The notes beneath the pieces were generated by a model. That model saw only the letters and a program-made list of their open reading frames with translations, was not told the DNA's origin and searched no databases. Position numbers and translations under genes: made by a program. Shown here piece after piece: positions 50,420 through 59,511 of a stretch of 64,000 nt of DNA; within the stretch, counting starts at the first letter, position 1, and each line of letters starts with the position of its first letter. This DNA comes from Pseudomonas sp. JAI120 (GTDB lineage: Bacteria > Pseudomonadota > Gammaproteobacteria > Pseudomonadales > Pseudomonadaceae): positions 1 through 64,000 of the forward strand of contig NZ_JACHCZ010000005.1 of NCBI RefSeq assembly GCF_014207255.1. Direction: 5' to 3'.

Positions 50420-50920
50420 TTACTTCAAAACAGCCAGGGCCGCTTCGTAGTTCGGCTCTTGGCCGATTTCCGAAACCAGTTCGCTGTGCAGCACATTGTT
50501 GTTTTCGTCCAGTACCACGACAGCACGGGCGGTCAGGCCTTTGAGTGGGCCATCAGTAATTGCCACGCCGTAATCGACTGCGAAACCAGGGTCACGGAAG
50601 TCCGACAGGCTCTTCACGTTTTCCAGGCCTTCGGCGCCGCAGAAACGCGCCTGGGCGAATGGCAGGTCAGTGGAGATGCACAGCACAACGGCGTTGTTCA
50701 GCTCGTTGGCCTGGGCGTTGAACTTGCGTACCGAAGTCGCGCAGGTCGGGGTGTCGACGCTTGGGAAGATATTCAGCACTTTGCGCTTGCCGGCAAAGGT
50801 CGCCAGGGTTGCATCCGACAGATCGCCGGCGGTCAGGGTGAAGTCTGCAGCTTCAGAGCCGACTTTCGGCAATTCGCCTTCAACCTGGACAGGGTTCCCA
50901 CGAAGGGTGACTTGAGCCAT
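50420..50920 (-). CDS. tpx: Thiol peroxidase
   Basis: A 166-residue atypical 2-Cys peroxiredoxin that reduces alkyl and hydrogen peroxides using thioredoxin. The peroxidatic Cys lies in SVDTPTCATSVRKF and the resolving Cys in ARFCGAEGLENV, the two Tpx signatures. It is probably periplasmic or cytoplasmic as in relatives; no signal peptide is present, which favours the cytoplasm. Monocistronic, with its own terminator, and divergent from the glycosyltransferase gene. Confidence 0.95.
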   Translation of the reverse strand: MAQVTLRGNPVQVEGELPKVGSEAADFTLTAGDLSDATLATFAGKRKVLNIFPSVDTPTCATSVRKFNAQANELNNAVVLCISTDLPFAQARFCGAEGLENVKSLSDFRDPGFAVDYGVAITDGPLKGLTARAVVVLDENNNVLHSELVSEIGQEPNYEAALAVLK

Positions 50921-51079
50921 GAACAGAATCCTTATGCTGGGTTTTGGTTAAACGAATTCGAGAGGCGGAAGTTAACCACAAAGTGCCGTGGCTACCTACC
51001 GCCAGACACAAATTGTCATGCCACGCGGTTGTGGTTTAATTGCGTGCTTTGCGCCTGCCCTCCAAGGAAACCGTTGTTG

Positions 51080-52369
51080 ATGAATCAGCCCGCCACCAAA
51101 GTCCTGGTCATTGGTTATGTCTGGCCGGAGCCGCGTTCCTCGGCCGCGGGCGGGCACATGATGCAGATCCTCGAAATGTTTCTTACGCAAGGTTGGGACA
51201 TTACCTTCAGCAGCCCCGCAGCGCTGGGCGAGCACAAGGCCGACCTGCTTGCGCTGGGCATCGCCGAATGCGCGATTGAGCTCAATAACAGCAGTTTCGA
51301 CGATTTTATCCGCGAACTAGCCCCGGACATCGTGCTGTTCGACCGTTTCATGATGGAAGAGCAGTTTGGCTGGCGCGTGGAGAAATGCTGCCCCGACGCC
51401 CTGCGCGTGCTGGAAACCGCCGACCTGCAAAGCCTGCGCGACGCCCGTCACCAGCGTCTCAAGGCGCACCTCAAGGCCCATCCGGGCAGCGACGACTTCA
51501 CTGCGCTGTTTTCCCCGGCCCTGGAGGAAGAATTCCAACTGATGGCCGACACCGACCTGGCCAAACGCGAAATCGCCGCGATCTACCGCTGCGACATCAG
51601 CCTGATGATCTCCGACGTGGAAATCCGCCTGCTCACCGAACAGTTCAAGGTACCGGCCGCCCTGCTCCACTGGTGCCCGTTGATGATGACGCCGCCAACC
51701 GACGCCTTCGTACCGTTCGAGGAGCGTGCGCACTTCCTCAGCATCGGCAACTTCCGCCACGCGCCGAACTGGGACGCCGTGCTGTGGATGAAGAACAGCC
51801 TCTGGCCGCTGATTCGCCAGCAACTGCCGGGCGCCCAACTGCATATCTATGGTGCCTACACCCCGCCCAAGGCCACCGCACTGCACAACCCGGCGCAAGG
51901 CTTTCACGTGATGAACTGGGCCGAGGATGCCCTGCAAGTGATGACCGCTGCGCGTATCTGCCTGGCGCCCTTGCGCTTTGGCGCGGGCATCAAGGGCAAG
52001 TTGGCCGATGCGATGCTGTGCGGCACACCCAACATCACCACGCCGGTGGGTGCCGAGGCCATGGGCGATGAACAGCCCTGGCCTGGCGTGATCGAACCGA
52101 GCGCCGCCGCCCTGGCCGCCGCCGCGGTGAGTTTGTACCAGGACCGCGAGCGTTGGACCCAGGCCCAGGAGCACGGCCGCCAGCTGCTGGCGCGCCGCTA
52201 TGACCAAAACGTGCATGGTCCCGCGTTGGTGGAGAGCCTGGAACGCTGCCGCAGCCATCTCGCCGCCCACCGTCGGGACAACTTCACGGGCAGCATGCTG
52301 CGCCACCACGCCCATAAAAGTACGCAGTACATGTCCCAATGGATCGAGGCAAAAAACCGGACCGTGTAA
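51080..52369 (+). CDS. Glycosyltransferase, GT-B fold (GT4-like)
   Basis: A 429-residue soluble protein. The N-terminal domain begins VLVIGYVWPEPRSSAAGGHMMQILEMF, the acceptor-side Rossmann start of GT-B enzymes. The C-terminal domain contains FLSIGNFRHAPNWDAVLWM and RICLAPLRFGAGIKGKLADAMLCGTPNITTPVGAEAM, where GAGIKGKLADAMxxGTP corresponds to the nucleotide-sugar phosphate-binding and E-x7-E-like region (here with Asp). The start at 51080 has AAGGA upstream; the frame from 50333 is a shadow of tpx. It is a lone gene without polysaccharide partners, so the acceptor is unknown. Confidence 0.85.
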   Translation: MNQPATKVLVIGYVWPEPRSSAAGGHMMQILEMFLTQGWDITFSSPAALGEHKADLLALGIAECAIELNNSSFDDFIRELAPDIVLFDRFMMEEQFGWRVEKCCPDALRVLETADLQSLRDARHQRLKAHLKAHPGSDDFTALFSPALEEEFQLMADTDLAKREIAAIYRCDISLMISDVEIRLLTEQFKVPAALLHWCPLMMTPPTDAFVPFEERAHFLSIGNFRHAPNWDAVLWMKNSLWPLIRQQLPGAQLHIYGAYTPPKATALHNPAQGFHVMNWAEDALQVMTAARICLAPLRFGAGIKGKLADAMLCGTPNITTPVGAEAMGDEQPWPGVIEPSAAALAAAAVSLYQDRERWTQAQEHGRQLLARRYDQNVHGPALVESLERCRSHLAAHRRDNFTGSMLRHHAHKSTQYMSQWIEAKNRTV

Positions 52370-52441
52370 ACGCCGGTGCTGGCGAGGTCGTGCGCGAGGG
52401 GGCATTATCCTACGCAGCAACCACAATAAAGCGACGGCAGC

Positions 52442-53347
52442 ATGACCCGAGCAACGCGAATCACCGACCCTTCCTACGAGCTGATGGACGATCACAACGG
52501 TCTGTCCATCATCTATCGCCAGCATGGTTTCCCCTGCCCGCTGGTGCGCTGGCATTTCCACAAGGAATACGAACTGCACCTGATCGTCGCCAGCTCGGGC
52601 AAGGTGTTTATCGGCGACTACATCGGCAACTTCTACCCCGAAAGCCTGTTTCTTACCGGCCCCAACCTGCCCCACAACTGGATCAGCCAGGTGGAGGAAG
52701 ACGAAGTGGTGCCCAAGCGCGACATGCTGGTGAACTTCACCGATGAGCTGTTCGAGCAGGGCAGCCACATTTTTACCGAACTGAAAATGCTGGCACCGTT
52801 GCTGGAGCGCGCTCAATACGGCATCGAGTTCCGCTGCAAAAAAACCATCGCCCAGGCCATGACCCTGATGCAACGTATCGAAGACGCCCAGGGCATGGCG
52901 CGCCTGGGGCACTTCTTTATCTTGCTGGAAGTGCTGAGTAGCTGTGAGGACTACCACCTGCTGTCCGGTGTGACCACGCCGCAACTGGCCGATGAACACA
53001 GTATCGACCGCACCAACCGCGCGGTGGACTACATTTTCGCCCACTACGCGCGCGAGTTGCCCCTGGAGGAAGTGGCGGAACACCTGGGGATGAAGCCGAC
53101 GTACTTTTCCCGGGTGTTCAAGCAGGCGACCGGGCGCACATTTATCGAGTTTGTAAACCGGCTGCGCATCAGCAAGTCGTGCGAGCTGCTGGCCGATGGC
53201 GACAAGGCCGTGACGGATGTGTGTTTTGAATCGGGCTTCAACAACATCTCCAATTTCAACCGGCGATTTCAGCAGCTCAAGGGCATGACACCCTCTCACT
53301 ACCGCCGCCTGGCGGTACAGCGCTTGACCGAGCAGAACCTGGCCTAA
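52442..53347 (+). CDS. mtlR: AraC-family activator of the mannitol operon
   Basis: A 301-residue regulator. The N-terminal cupin-like sensing domain (RWHFHKEYELHLIVASSGKVFIGDY) would bind the polyol; the C-terminal double helix-turn-helix includes LEEVAEHLGMKPTYFSRVFKQATG and VTDVCFESGFNNISNFNRRFQ with the closing P-S-x-Y-R. It sits directly upstream of, and reads in the same direction as, the mtlE-Z genes, as MtlR does in P. fluorescens DSM 50106. It is expected to activate the operon in the presence of mannitol, glucitol or arabitol. Confidence 0.93.
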   Translation: MTRATRITDPSYELMDDHNGLSIIYRQHGFPCPLVRWHFHKEYELHLIVASSGKVFIGDYIGNFYPESLFLTGPNLPHNWISQVEEDEVVPKRDMLVNFTDELFEQGSHIFTELKMLAPLLERAQYGIEFRCKKTIAQAMTLMQRIEDAQGMARLGHFFILLEVLSSCEDYHLLSGVTTPQLADEHSIDRTNRAVDYIFAHYARELPLEEVAEHLGMKPTYFSRVFKQATGRTFIEFVNRLRISKSCELLADGDKAVTDVCFESGFNNISNFNRRFQQLKGMTPSHYRRLAVQRLTEQNLA

Positions 53348-53373
53348 TGGTGATCGCGCCCACGTAGTGGACA

Positions 53374-53448
53374 CGATCCTCAAGTGCAAAAAAGTATCAG
53401 TCCAAGTGTTCCCAAGGATTTGTCACAGCCCCGTTTGAAGGCTGTAAT
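53374..53448 (+). promoter_or_regulatory. mtlE promoter with probable MtlR site
   Basis: A -35 TTGTCA (53420-53425) and a -10 TGTAAT (53443-53448) have a 17-base spacer, about 90 bases before mtlE. Immediately upstream, the AT-rich stretch around 53380-53418 (containing GTGCAAAAAAGT and AAGTGTTCCCAAGG) is where an AraC-type activator would bind next to the -35. The MtlR site itself is inferred from position. Confidence 0.5.
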
Positions 53449-53537
53449 CAACGCACACTCTTCCTGACTGCTCGTAGGAAGACACAACAACAATAACTGT
53501 CCTTCTGTAGCCTCTGGGCGCGGAAATGGAGTGCGCG

Positions 53538-54848
53538 ATGAAGTTCACAGCAAAAGCTCTGCTTGCCTGTACCTGTATGACCCTCAGCGCCGTCAGCCTT
53601 GGCGCGCAAACCCTGACCATTGCCACCGTCAACAACAGCGACATGATCCGCATGCAGAAGCTCTCGAAAACCTTCGAGGCCGAGCATCCGGAGATCAAGC
53701 TGAACTGGGTGGTGCTCGAAGAAAACGTACTGCGCCAGCGCCTGACCACCGACATCGCCACCCAGGGCGGGCAGTTCGATGTGTTGACCATCGGCATGTA
53801 CGAAGCCGCACTCTGGGGCGCCAAGGGTTGGCTCGAACCGATGAAGGACTTGCCGGCGTCCTACGACCTCGACGACGTATTCCCTTCCGTGCGTGACGGT
53901 TTGTCCGTCAAGGGCTCGCTGTACGCCCTGCCGTTCTACGCTGAAAGCTCGATCACCTATTACCGCACCGACCTGTTCAAGAACGCCGGGCTGAGCATGC
54001 CCGAGCACCCGACCTGGAGCCAGATCGGCGAATTCGCGGCCAAACTCACCGACAAGAGCAAAGAGCAATACGGCCTGTGCCTGCGTGGCAAAGCCGGTTG
54101 GGGTGAAAACATGGCGCTGATCACCACCCTGGCCAACGGCTACGGCGCGCGCTGGTTCGATGAGAAATGGCAGCCGGAATTCAACGGCCCAGAGTGGAAG
54201 GACGCGCTGAACTTCTACGTCGACAACATGAAGAAATCCGGCCCGCCCGGCGCTTCCAGCAACGGTTTCAACGAGAACCTGGCGCTGTTCAACAGCGGCA
54301 AGTGCGCGATCTGGGTCGATGCCAGCGTCGCCGGCTCGTTCGTCACCGACAAGACCCAAAGCAAAGTGGCTGACCATGTCGGTTTCACCTTTGCCCCGCA
54401 CGAAAAAACCGACAAAGGCACGTCGTGGCTGTACTCCTGGAGCCTGGCGATCCCGACCAGTTCCAAGGCCAAGGACGCCGCCAAGGTGTTCACCAGTTGG
54501 GCCACCTCCAAGGAATATGGCGCATTGGTCGCCAAGACCGACGGCGTTGCCAACGTGCCGCCAGGTACGCGCAAGTCGACCTACAGCGACGAGTACATGA
54601 AGGCTGCACCGTTCGCCAAGGTGACCCTGGAATCGCTGAAAGTCGCCGACCCGACCAAACCGACCCTCAAGCCGGTGCCGTATATCGGTATCCAGCTGGT
54701 GACCATTCCTGAGTTCCAGGCGATCGGGACCCAGGTCGGCAAGTTCTTCTCCGGCGCGCTGACCGGCCAGCAAACGGTCGATGCTGCACTGACCGCCGCG
54801 CAGACCACCACCGAGCGTGAAATGAAGCGGGCCGGTTACCCCAAGTAA
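53538..54848 (+). CDS. mtlE: Polyol ABC transporter substrate-binding protein
   Basis: A 436-residue periplasmic binding protein of the family 1 extracellular solute class. Signal peptide MKFTAKALLACTCMTLSAVSLGA; mature part begins with the typical LTIATVNNSDMIRM and has FAKLTDKSKEQYGLCLRG and VTKAYEYAAF-type mid-regions as in sugar binders (here FTSWATSKEYGALVAKTDGVANVP). It captures mannitol, glucitol or arabitol for MtlFGK. ATG 53538 is preceded by GGAG at suitable spacing, within four codons of an upstream ATG. First gene of the operon; a REPIN follows it. Confidence 0.92.
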   Translation: MKFTAKALLACTCMTLSAVSLGAQTLTIATVNNSDMIRMQKLSKTFEAEHPEIKLNWVVLEENVLRQRLTTDIATQGGQFDVLTIGMYEAALWGAKGWLEPMKDLPASYDLDDVFPSVRDGLSVKGSLYALPFYAESSITYYRTDLFKNAGLSMPEHPTWSQIGEFAAKLTDKSKEQYGLCLRGKAGWGENMALITTLANGYGARWFDEKWQPEFNGPEWKDALNFYVDNMKKSGPPGASSNGFNENLALFNSGKCAIWVDASVAGSFVTDKTQSKVADHVGFTFAPHEKTDKGTSWLYSWSLAIPTSSKAKDAAKVFTSWATSKEYGALVAKTDGVANVPPGTRKSTYSDEYMKAAPFAKVTLESLKVADPTKPTLKPVPYIGIQLVTIPEFQAIGTQVGKFFSGALTGQQTVDAALTAAQTTTEREMKRAGYPK

Positions 54849-54870
54849 CCGGGGCCTCACCACAGTTCAG

Positions 54871-54962
54871 TGTGGGAGGGGGCTTGCCCCCGATAGCAAT
54901 CTACCAGTTGATGATTTTGTGACTGATACACCGCTATCGGGGGCACGCCCCCCCCTCCCACA
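54871..54962. repeat. REPIN between mtlE and mtlF
   Basis: Arms beginning TGTGGGAGGGGGCTTGC and ending in the inverted GCCCCCCCCTCCCACA form a hairpin of about 90 bases, 23 bases after the mtlE stop and 44 before mtlF. A hairpin at this position commonly protects the upstream binding-protein mRNA from 3' decay, giving more MtlE than permease. Confidence 0.88.
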
Positions 54963-55005
54963 CTGACCGCACTCCGATCCTTGCTCCGCACTGGTCTTGA
55001 TTATC

Positions 55006-55896
55006 ATGAATACACCACCCAAAAACCGCCTGGCCAACCCCGGCTGGTTCCTCGTCACGCCCTCGGTTGCCATGCTGCTGCTGTGGATGATCGTGCCGCT
55101 GGGCATGACCCTGTACTTTTCACTGATCCGCTACAACCTGCTCTACCCCGGCGAAAACCAATTCGTCGGGCTGGAGAACTTCACTTACTTCATCACCGAC
55201 TCGGGTTTCCTGCCCGGCGCCACCAATACGTTGTTGCTGGTGGGCAGCGTGCTGCTGATCAGCGTGGTATTCGGCGTGTTGATCAGTGCCCTGCTGGAGG
55301 CCAGTGAGTTCCTCGGGCGGGGCATCGTCCGGGTGCTGTTGATTTCGCCCTTCTTCATCATGCCCACCGTCGGTGCGCTGATCTGGAAGAACCTGATTTT
55401 CCACCCGGTGTCGGGGATTCTCGCCGCCGTGTGGAAGTTCTTCGGCGCCGAGCCGGTGGACTGGCTGGCGCACTACCCGCTGCTGTCGATCATCATCATT
55501 GTGTCGTGGCAATGGCTGCCGTTCGCCATCCTGTTGCTGATGACCGCCATGCAGTCCCTCGACCAGGAACAAAAGGAAGCTGCGCGCCTGGACGGTGCCG
55601 GCGCCATCGCGATTTTCTGGCACCTGACCCTGCCCCACCTGGCCCGCCCGATTGCCGTGGTGGTGATGATCGAAACGATCTTCCTGCTCTCGGTCTTCGC
55701 CGAAATCTTCACCACCACCAACGGTGGCCCCGGCTACGCCTCGACCAACCTCGCCTACCTGATCTACAACCAGGCATTGGTGCAGTTCGACGTGGGCATG
55801 GCCTCGGCCGGCGGCTTGATTGCCGTGGTCATCGCCAATATCGCGGCGATCATCCTGGTGCGGATGATCGGCAAAAACCTGACTGACAAGCCTTGA
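55006..55896 (+). CDS. mtlF: Polyol ABC transporter permease
   Basis: A 296-residue inner-membrane permease with six transmembrane segments. The EAA loop that docks the ATPase reads QEQKEAARLDGAGAIAIFWHLTLPHL. The N-terminal LFSLIRYNLLYPG-type region and VGLENFTYFITDSGF match MalF-like sugar permeases. ATG at 55006 is preferred over the TTG nine bases earlier; no strong ribosome-binding site is visible. Forms the channel with MtlG. Confidence 0.92.
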   Translation: MNTPPKNRLANPGWFLVTPSVAMLLLWMIVPLGMTLYFSLIRYNLLYPGENQFVGLENFTYFITDSGFLPGATNTLLLVGSVLLISVVFGVLISALLEASEFLGRGIVRVLLISPFFIMPTVGALIWKNLIFHPVSGILAAVWKFFGAEPVDWLAHYPLLSIIIIVSWQWLPFAILLLMTAMQSLDQEQKEAARLDGAGAIAIFWHLTLPHLARPIAVVVMIETIFLLSVFAEIFTTTNGGPGYASTNLAYLIYNQALVQFDVGMASAGGLIAVVIANIAAIILVRMIGKNLTDKP

Positions 55897-55906
55897 GGGC
55901 CGCGCC

Positions 55907-56737
55907 ATGACGCTTCAACAATCCCGCCGCCTGCAAAGCCTGTTGCTCGGCACCCTGGCCTGGGCCATCGCGATCCTGATCTTCTTCCCGATCTTCTGGA
56001 TGGTGCTGACCAGCTTCAAGACCGAAATCGACGCGTTCGCCACGCCGCCGCAGTTCATCTTCACGCCGACGCTGGAGAACTACCTGCACATCAACGAGCG
56101 CAGCAACTACTTCAGCTATGCCTGGAATTCGGTGCTGATTTCATTCAGCGCCACCGCCCTGTGCCTGCTGATTTCGGTGCCGGCGGCCTACTCCATGGCG
56201 TTCTACGAAACCAAGCGCACCAAGGGCACGCTGCTGTGGATGCTGTCCACCAAGATGCTGCCACCGGTGGGCGTGCTGATGCCGATCTACCTGCTGGCCA
56301 AGAGCTTTGGCCTGCTGGACACGCGCATTGCGCTGATCATCATCTACACCCTGATCAACCTGCCGATCGTGGTCTGGATGGTTTACACCTACTTCAAGGA
56401 CATCCCCAAGGACATCCTCGAAGCCGCACGCCTGGACGGCGCCACGCTGTGGCAGGAAATGGTCCGGGTGCTGCTGCCGATCGCCAAGGGCGGCCTGGCT
56501 TCCACGGTGTTGCTGTCACTGATCCTGTGCTGGAACGAGGCCTTCTGGTCGTTGAACCTGACCTCGTCCAACGCCGCGCCCTTGACCGCACTGATCGCCT
56601 CCTACTCCAGCCCCGAAGGCTTGTTCTGGGCCAAATTGTCTGCCGTCTCGACCCTGGCCTGTGCGCCGATCCTGATCTTTGGCTGGATCAGCCAGAAACA
56701 GCTGGTGCGCGGTTTGTCCTTCGGCGCCGTGAAATAA
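55907..56737 (+). CDS. mtlG: Polyol ABC transporter permease
   Basis: A 276-residue MalG-like permease with six transmembrane segments and the EAA loop PKDILEAARLDGATLWQEMVRVLLPIAKGGL. N-terminal WAIAILIFFPIFWMVLTSFKTEIDAF is characteristic of this branch. It follows mtlF by ten bases and is co-translated; it partners MtlF in the transporter. Confidence 0.93.
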   Translation: MTLQQSRRLQSLLLGTLAWAIAILIFFPIFWMVLTSFKTEIDAFATPPQFIFTPTLENYLHINERSNYFSYAWNSVLISFSATALCLLISVPAAYSMAFYETKRTKGTLLWMLSTKMLPPVGVLMPIYLLAKSFGLLDTRIALIIIYTLINLPIVVWMVYTYFKDIPKDILEAARLDGATLWQEMVRVLLPIAKGGLASTVLLSLILCWNEAFWSLNLTSSNAAPLTALIASYSSPEGLFWAKLSAVSTLACAPILIFGWISQKQLVRGLSFGAVK

Positions 56738-56773
56738 CGGTTTCCTATAAAAATTCAAAAGGAGGCCCATCCC

Positions 56774-57877
56774 ATGGCCAACCTGAAAATCAAGAATCTG
56801 CAAAAAGGCTTCGAAGGCTTCTCGATCATCAAGGGCATCGACCTGGAAGTGAATGACAAGGAATTCGTCGTGTTCGTCGGCCCGTCGGGCTGCGGTAAAT
56901 CTACCCTGCTGCGCCTGATTGCCGGCCTCGAAGAGGTGAGCGAAGGCACCATCGAACTGGATGGCCGCGACATCACCGAAGTCACGCCGGCCAAGCGCGA
57001 CCTGGCCATGGTGTTCCAGACCTACGCCCTGTACCCGCACATGAGCGTGCGCAAGAACATGTCGTTTGCCCTGGACCTGGCCGGCGTCGACAAGAAGCTG
57101 GTGGAAAGCAAGGTCAACGAAGCCGCACGTATTCTCGAACTGGGCCCGCTGCTGGAGCGCAAGCCCAAGCAACTCTCCGGTGGCCAGCGCCAGCGCGTGG
57201 CGATCGGCCGGGCGATTGTGCGCAACCCGAAGATCTTCCTGTTCGACGAACCGCTGTCCAACCTCGACGCAGCCCTGCGCGTACAGATGCGCCTGGAACT
57301 GGCGCGCCTGCACAAAGAGCTGCAAGCGACCATGATCTACGTGACCCACGACCAGGTTGAAGCCATGACCCTGGCCGACAAGGTAGTGGTGCTCAACAGC
57401 GGTCGCATCGAGCAGGTCGGCTCGCCGCTGGAGCTGTACCACCAGCCGGCCAACCTGTTTGTGGCGGGTTTTCTCGGCACGCCGAAAATGGGCTTCCTCA
57501 AGGGCAAGGTCACCCGCGTCGAAGGCCAGGGCTGTGAGGTGCAGCTGGACGCCGGCACCCTGATCAGCCTGCCGCTGAGCGGCGCCAGCTTGAGCGTGGG
57601 CAGCGCGGTGACCCTGGGCATTCGTCCGGAGCACCTGGAAATCGCGTCGCCTGGGCAAACCACCCTGACCGTCACCGCCGACGTCGGCGAGCGCCTGGGC
57701 AGCGACACCTTCTGCCACGTCATCACCTCGAACGGCGAGCCGCTGACCATGCGGATTCGCGGCGACATGGCCAGCCAGTATGGCGAAACGCTGCACCTGC
57801 ACCTGGACCCGGCGCACTGCCATCTGTTCGACACCGACGGTGTTGCCGTGGCCCGTCCACTGCGCGCCGCCGCCTGA
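56774..57877 (+). CDS. mtlK: Polyol ABC transporter ATP-binding protein
   Basis: A 367-residue ATPase of the MalK/UgpC type. Walker A GPSGCGKST, Q-loop in MVFQTYALYPHM, signature LSGGQRQRVAIGRAI, Walker B IFLFDEPLSNLD and the switch His in VTHDQVEAMTLAD are all intact. The C-terminal 130 residues form the TOBE/regulatory barrel. AAAGGAGG precedes the ATG. It energises MtlFG. Confidence 0.95.
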   Translation: MANLKIKNLQKGFEGFSIIKGIDLEVNDKEFVVFVGPSGCGKSTLLRLIAGLEEVSEGTIELDGRDITEVTPAKRDLAMVFQTYALYPHMSVRKNMSFALDLAGVDKKLVESKVNEAARILELGPLLERKPKQLSGGQRQRVAIGRAIVRNPKIFLFDEPLSNLDAALRVQMRLELARLHKELQATMIYVTHDQVEAMTLADKVVVLNSGRIEQVGSPLELYHQPANLFVAGFLGTPKMGFLKGKVTRVEGQGCEVQLDAGTLISLPLSGASLSVGSAVTLGIRPEHLEIASPGQTTLTVTADVGERLGSDTFCHVITSNGEPLTMRIRGDMASQYGETLHLHLDPAHCHLFDTDGVAVARPLRAAA

Positions 57878-57892
57878 TTTGCGAGATTTGTG

Positions 57893-59374
57893 ATGAAACT
57901 GAATAGACAGAACCTCACCCAGCTGGCGCCGGAAGTCAAACTGCCGGCCTACGCCATTGCGAGTACCTCCCAGGGCATCGCCCATATCGGCGTCGGCGGC
58001 TTCCACCGCGCGCACCAGGCGTATTACACCGATGCGCTGATGAATACCGGCGAGGGCCTGGACTGGAGCATCTGCGGCGTTGGCCTGCGCGCCGAGGACC
58101 GCAAGGCCCGCGACGACCTGGCCGGCCAGGACTACTTGTTCACCCTGTACGAACTGGGCGACACCGACGACACCGAAGTGCGCGTGATCGGCTCGATCAG
58201 CGACATGCTGCTGGCCGAAGACAGCGCCCAGGCATTGATCGATAAACTGGCCAGCCCCGAGATTCGCATCGTCTCGCTGACCATCACCGAAGGCGGCTAC
58301 TGCATCGACGACAGCAACGGCGAGTTCATGGCCCACCTGCCGCAGATCCAGCATGACCTGGCGCACCCCAGCTCGCCGAAAACCGTGTTTGGCTTTATCT
58401 GTGCGGCATTGACCCAGCGCCGCGCGGCCGGCCTCCCGGCGTTTACCGTGATGTCCTGCGATAACCTGCCGCACAACGGCGCCGTCACGCGCAAGGCACT
58501 GCTGGCCTTCGCCGCCCTGCACAATGCCGAGCTGCATGACTGGATCAAGGCCAATGTGAGCTTCCCGAACGCCATGGTCGACCGCATCACGCCGATGACC
58601 AGCACTGCCCACCGCCTGCAACTGCACGATGAACACGGCATCGACGATGCCTGGCCAGTTGTTTGCGAACCCTTTGTGCAATGGGTGCTGGAAGACAAGT
58701 TCGTCAACGGCCGCCCGGCATGGGAAAAGGTCGGCGTGCAGTTCACCGACGATGTGACACCCTATGAAGAAATGAAGATCGGCTTGCTCAACGGCAGCCA
58801 CCTCGCCCTGACCTACCTGGGGTTTCTCAAGGGCTATCGGTTTGTGCACGAGACCATGAACGACCCGCTGTTCGTGGCTTACATGCGCGCCTACATGGAC
58901 CTCGACGTCACGCCAAACCTCGCGCCGGTACCGGGTATCGACCTGACCGACTACAAGCAGACCCTGGTGGACCGCTTCTCCAACCAGGCGATTGCCGACC
59001 AGTTAGAACGGGTGTGTTCGGATGGCTCGTCGAAGTTTCCCAAGTTCACCGTGCCGACCATCAATCGCCTGATTGCCGATGGGCGCGAGACCGAGCGCGC
59101 GGCGCTGGTCGTCGCGGCCTGGGCCTTGTATTTGAAGGGCGTGGATGAGAATGGCGTGAGCTACACGATCCCCGATCCGCGCGCGGCGTTCTGCCAGGGG
59201 CTGGTGAGCGATGATGCACTGATCAGCCAGCGATTGCTGGCAGTGGAAGAGATTTTCGGTACGGCTATTCCCAACTCGCCTGAGTTTGTGGCAGCGTTCG
59301 AGCGTTGCTATGTGAGCTTGCGTGATAACGGCGTCACCGAAACCCTACAGAACCTCCTGAAGAAACCGGCTTAA
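57893..59374 (+). CDS. mtlD: Mannitol 2-dehydrogenase
   Basis: A 493-residue polyol-specific long-chain dehydrogenase, the exact length of the characterised P. fluorescens enzyme. NAD-binding GVGGFHRAHQAYY is near the N-terminus. Active-site residues fall at the published numbers: Asn191 (SCDNLPHNG), Lys295, Asn300 and His303 (MKIGLLNGSHLAL). It oxidises mannitol and glucitol to fructose (and sorbose) and arabitol to xylulose with NAD. Starts 15 bases after mtlK; a GTG one codon earlier is less likely. A REPIN begins right after its stop. Confidence 0.97.
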   Translation: MKLNRQNLTQLAPEVKLPAYAIASTSQGIAHIGVGGFHRAHQAYYTDALMNTGEGLDWSICGVGLRAEDRKARDDLAGQDYLFTLYELGDTDDTEVRVIGSISDMLLAEDSAQALIDKLASPEIRIVSLTITEGGYCIDDSNGEFMAHLPQIQHDLAHPSSPKTVFGFICAALTQRRAAGLPAFTVMSCDNLPHNGAVTRKALLAFAALHNAELHDWIKANVSFPNAMVDRITPMTSTAHRLQLHDEHGIDDAWPVVCEPFVQWVLEDKFVNGRPAWEKVGVQFTDDVTPYEEMKIGLLNGSHLALTYLGFLKGYRFVHETMNDPLFVAYMRAYMDLDVTPNLAPVPGIDLTDYKQTLVDRFSNQAIADQLERVCSDGSSKFPKFTVPTINRLIADGRETERAALVVAAWALYLKGVDENGVSYTIPDPRAAFCQGLVSDDALISQRLLAVEEIFGTAIPNSPEFVAAFERCYVSLRDNGVTETLQNLLKKPA

Positions 59375-59375
59375 A

Positions 59376-59462
59376 TGTGGGAGGGGGCTTGCCCCGATGA
59401 GGGTGTGTCAGGCAAATATCCTTCACTGACCCACTGCCATCGGGGGCAAGCCCCCTCCCACA
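59376..59462. repeat. REPIN between mtlD and mtlY
   Basis: Inverted REP pair starting TGTGGGAGGGGGCTTGCCCC two bases after the mtlD stop and ending in CAAGCCCCCTCCCACA, inside the operon and 49 bases before mtlY. Confidence 0.88.
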
Positions 59463-59511
59463 CTGGACCGGGTTGCCAATCCAAAAAAATAACACCGCTG
59501 AGCACACTCTC

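Noticed and set aside
51317..53389. 690-codon minus-strand frame opposite the glycosyltransferase and mtlR
   Set aside because: It spans two plus-strand genes and the gap between them, with shadow-type composition.
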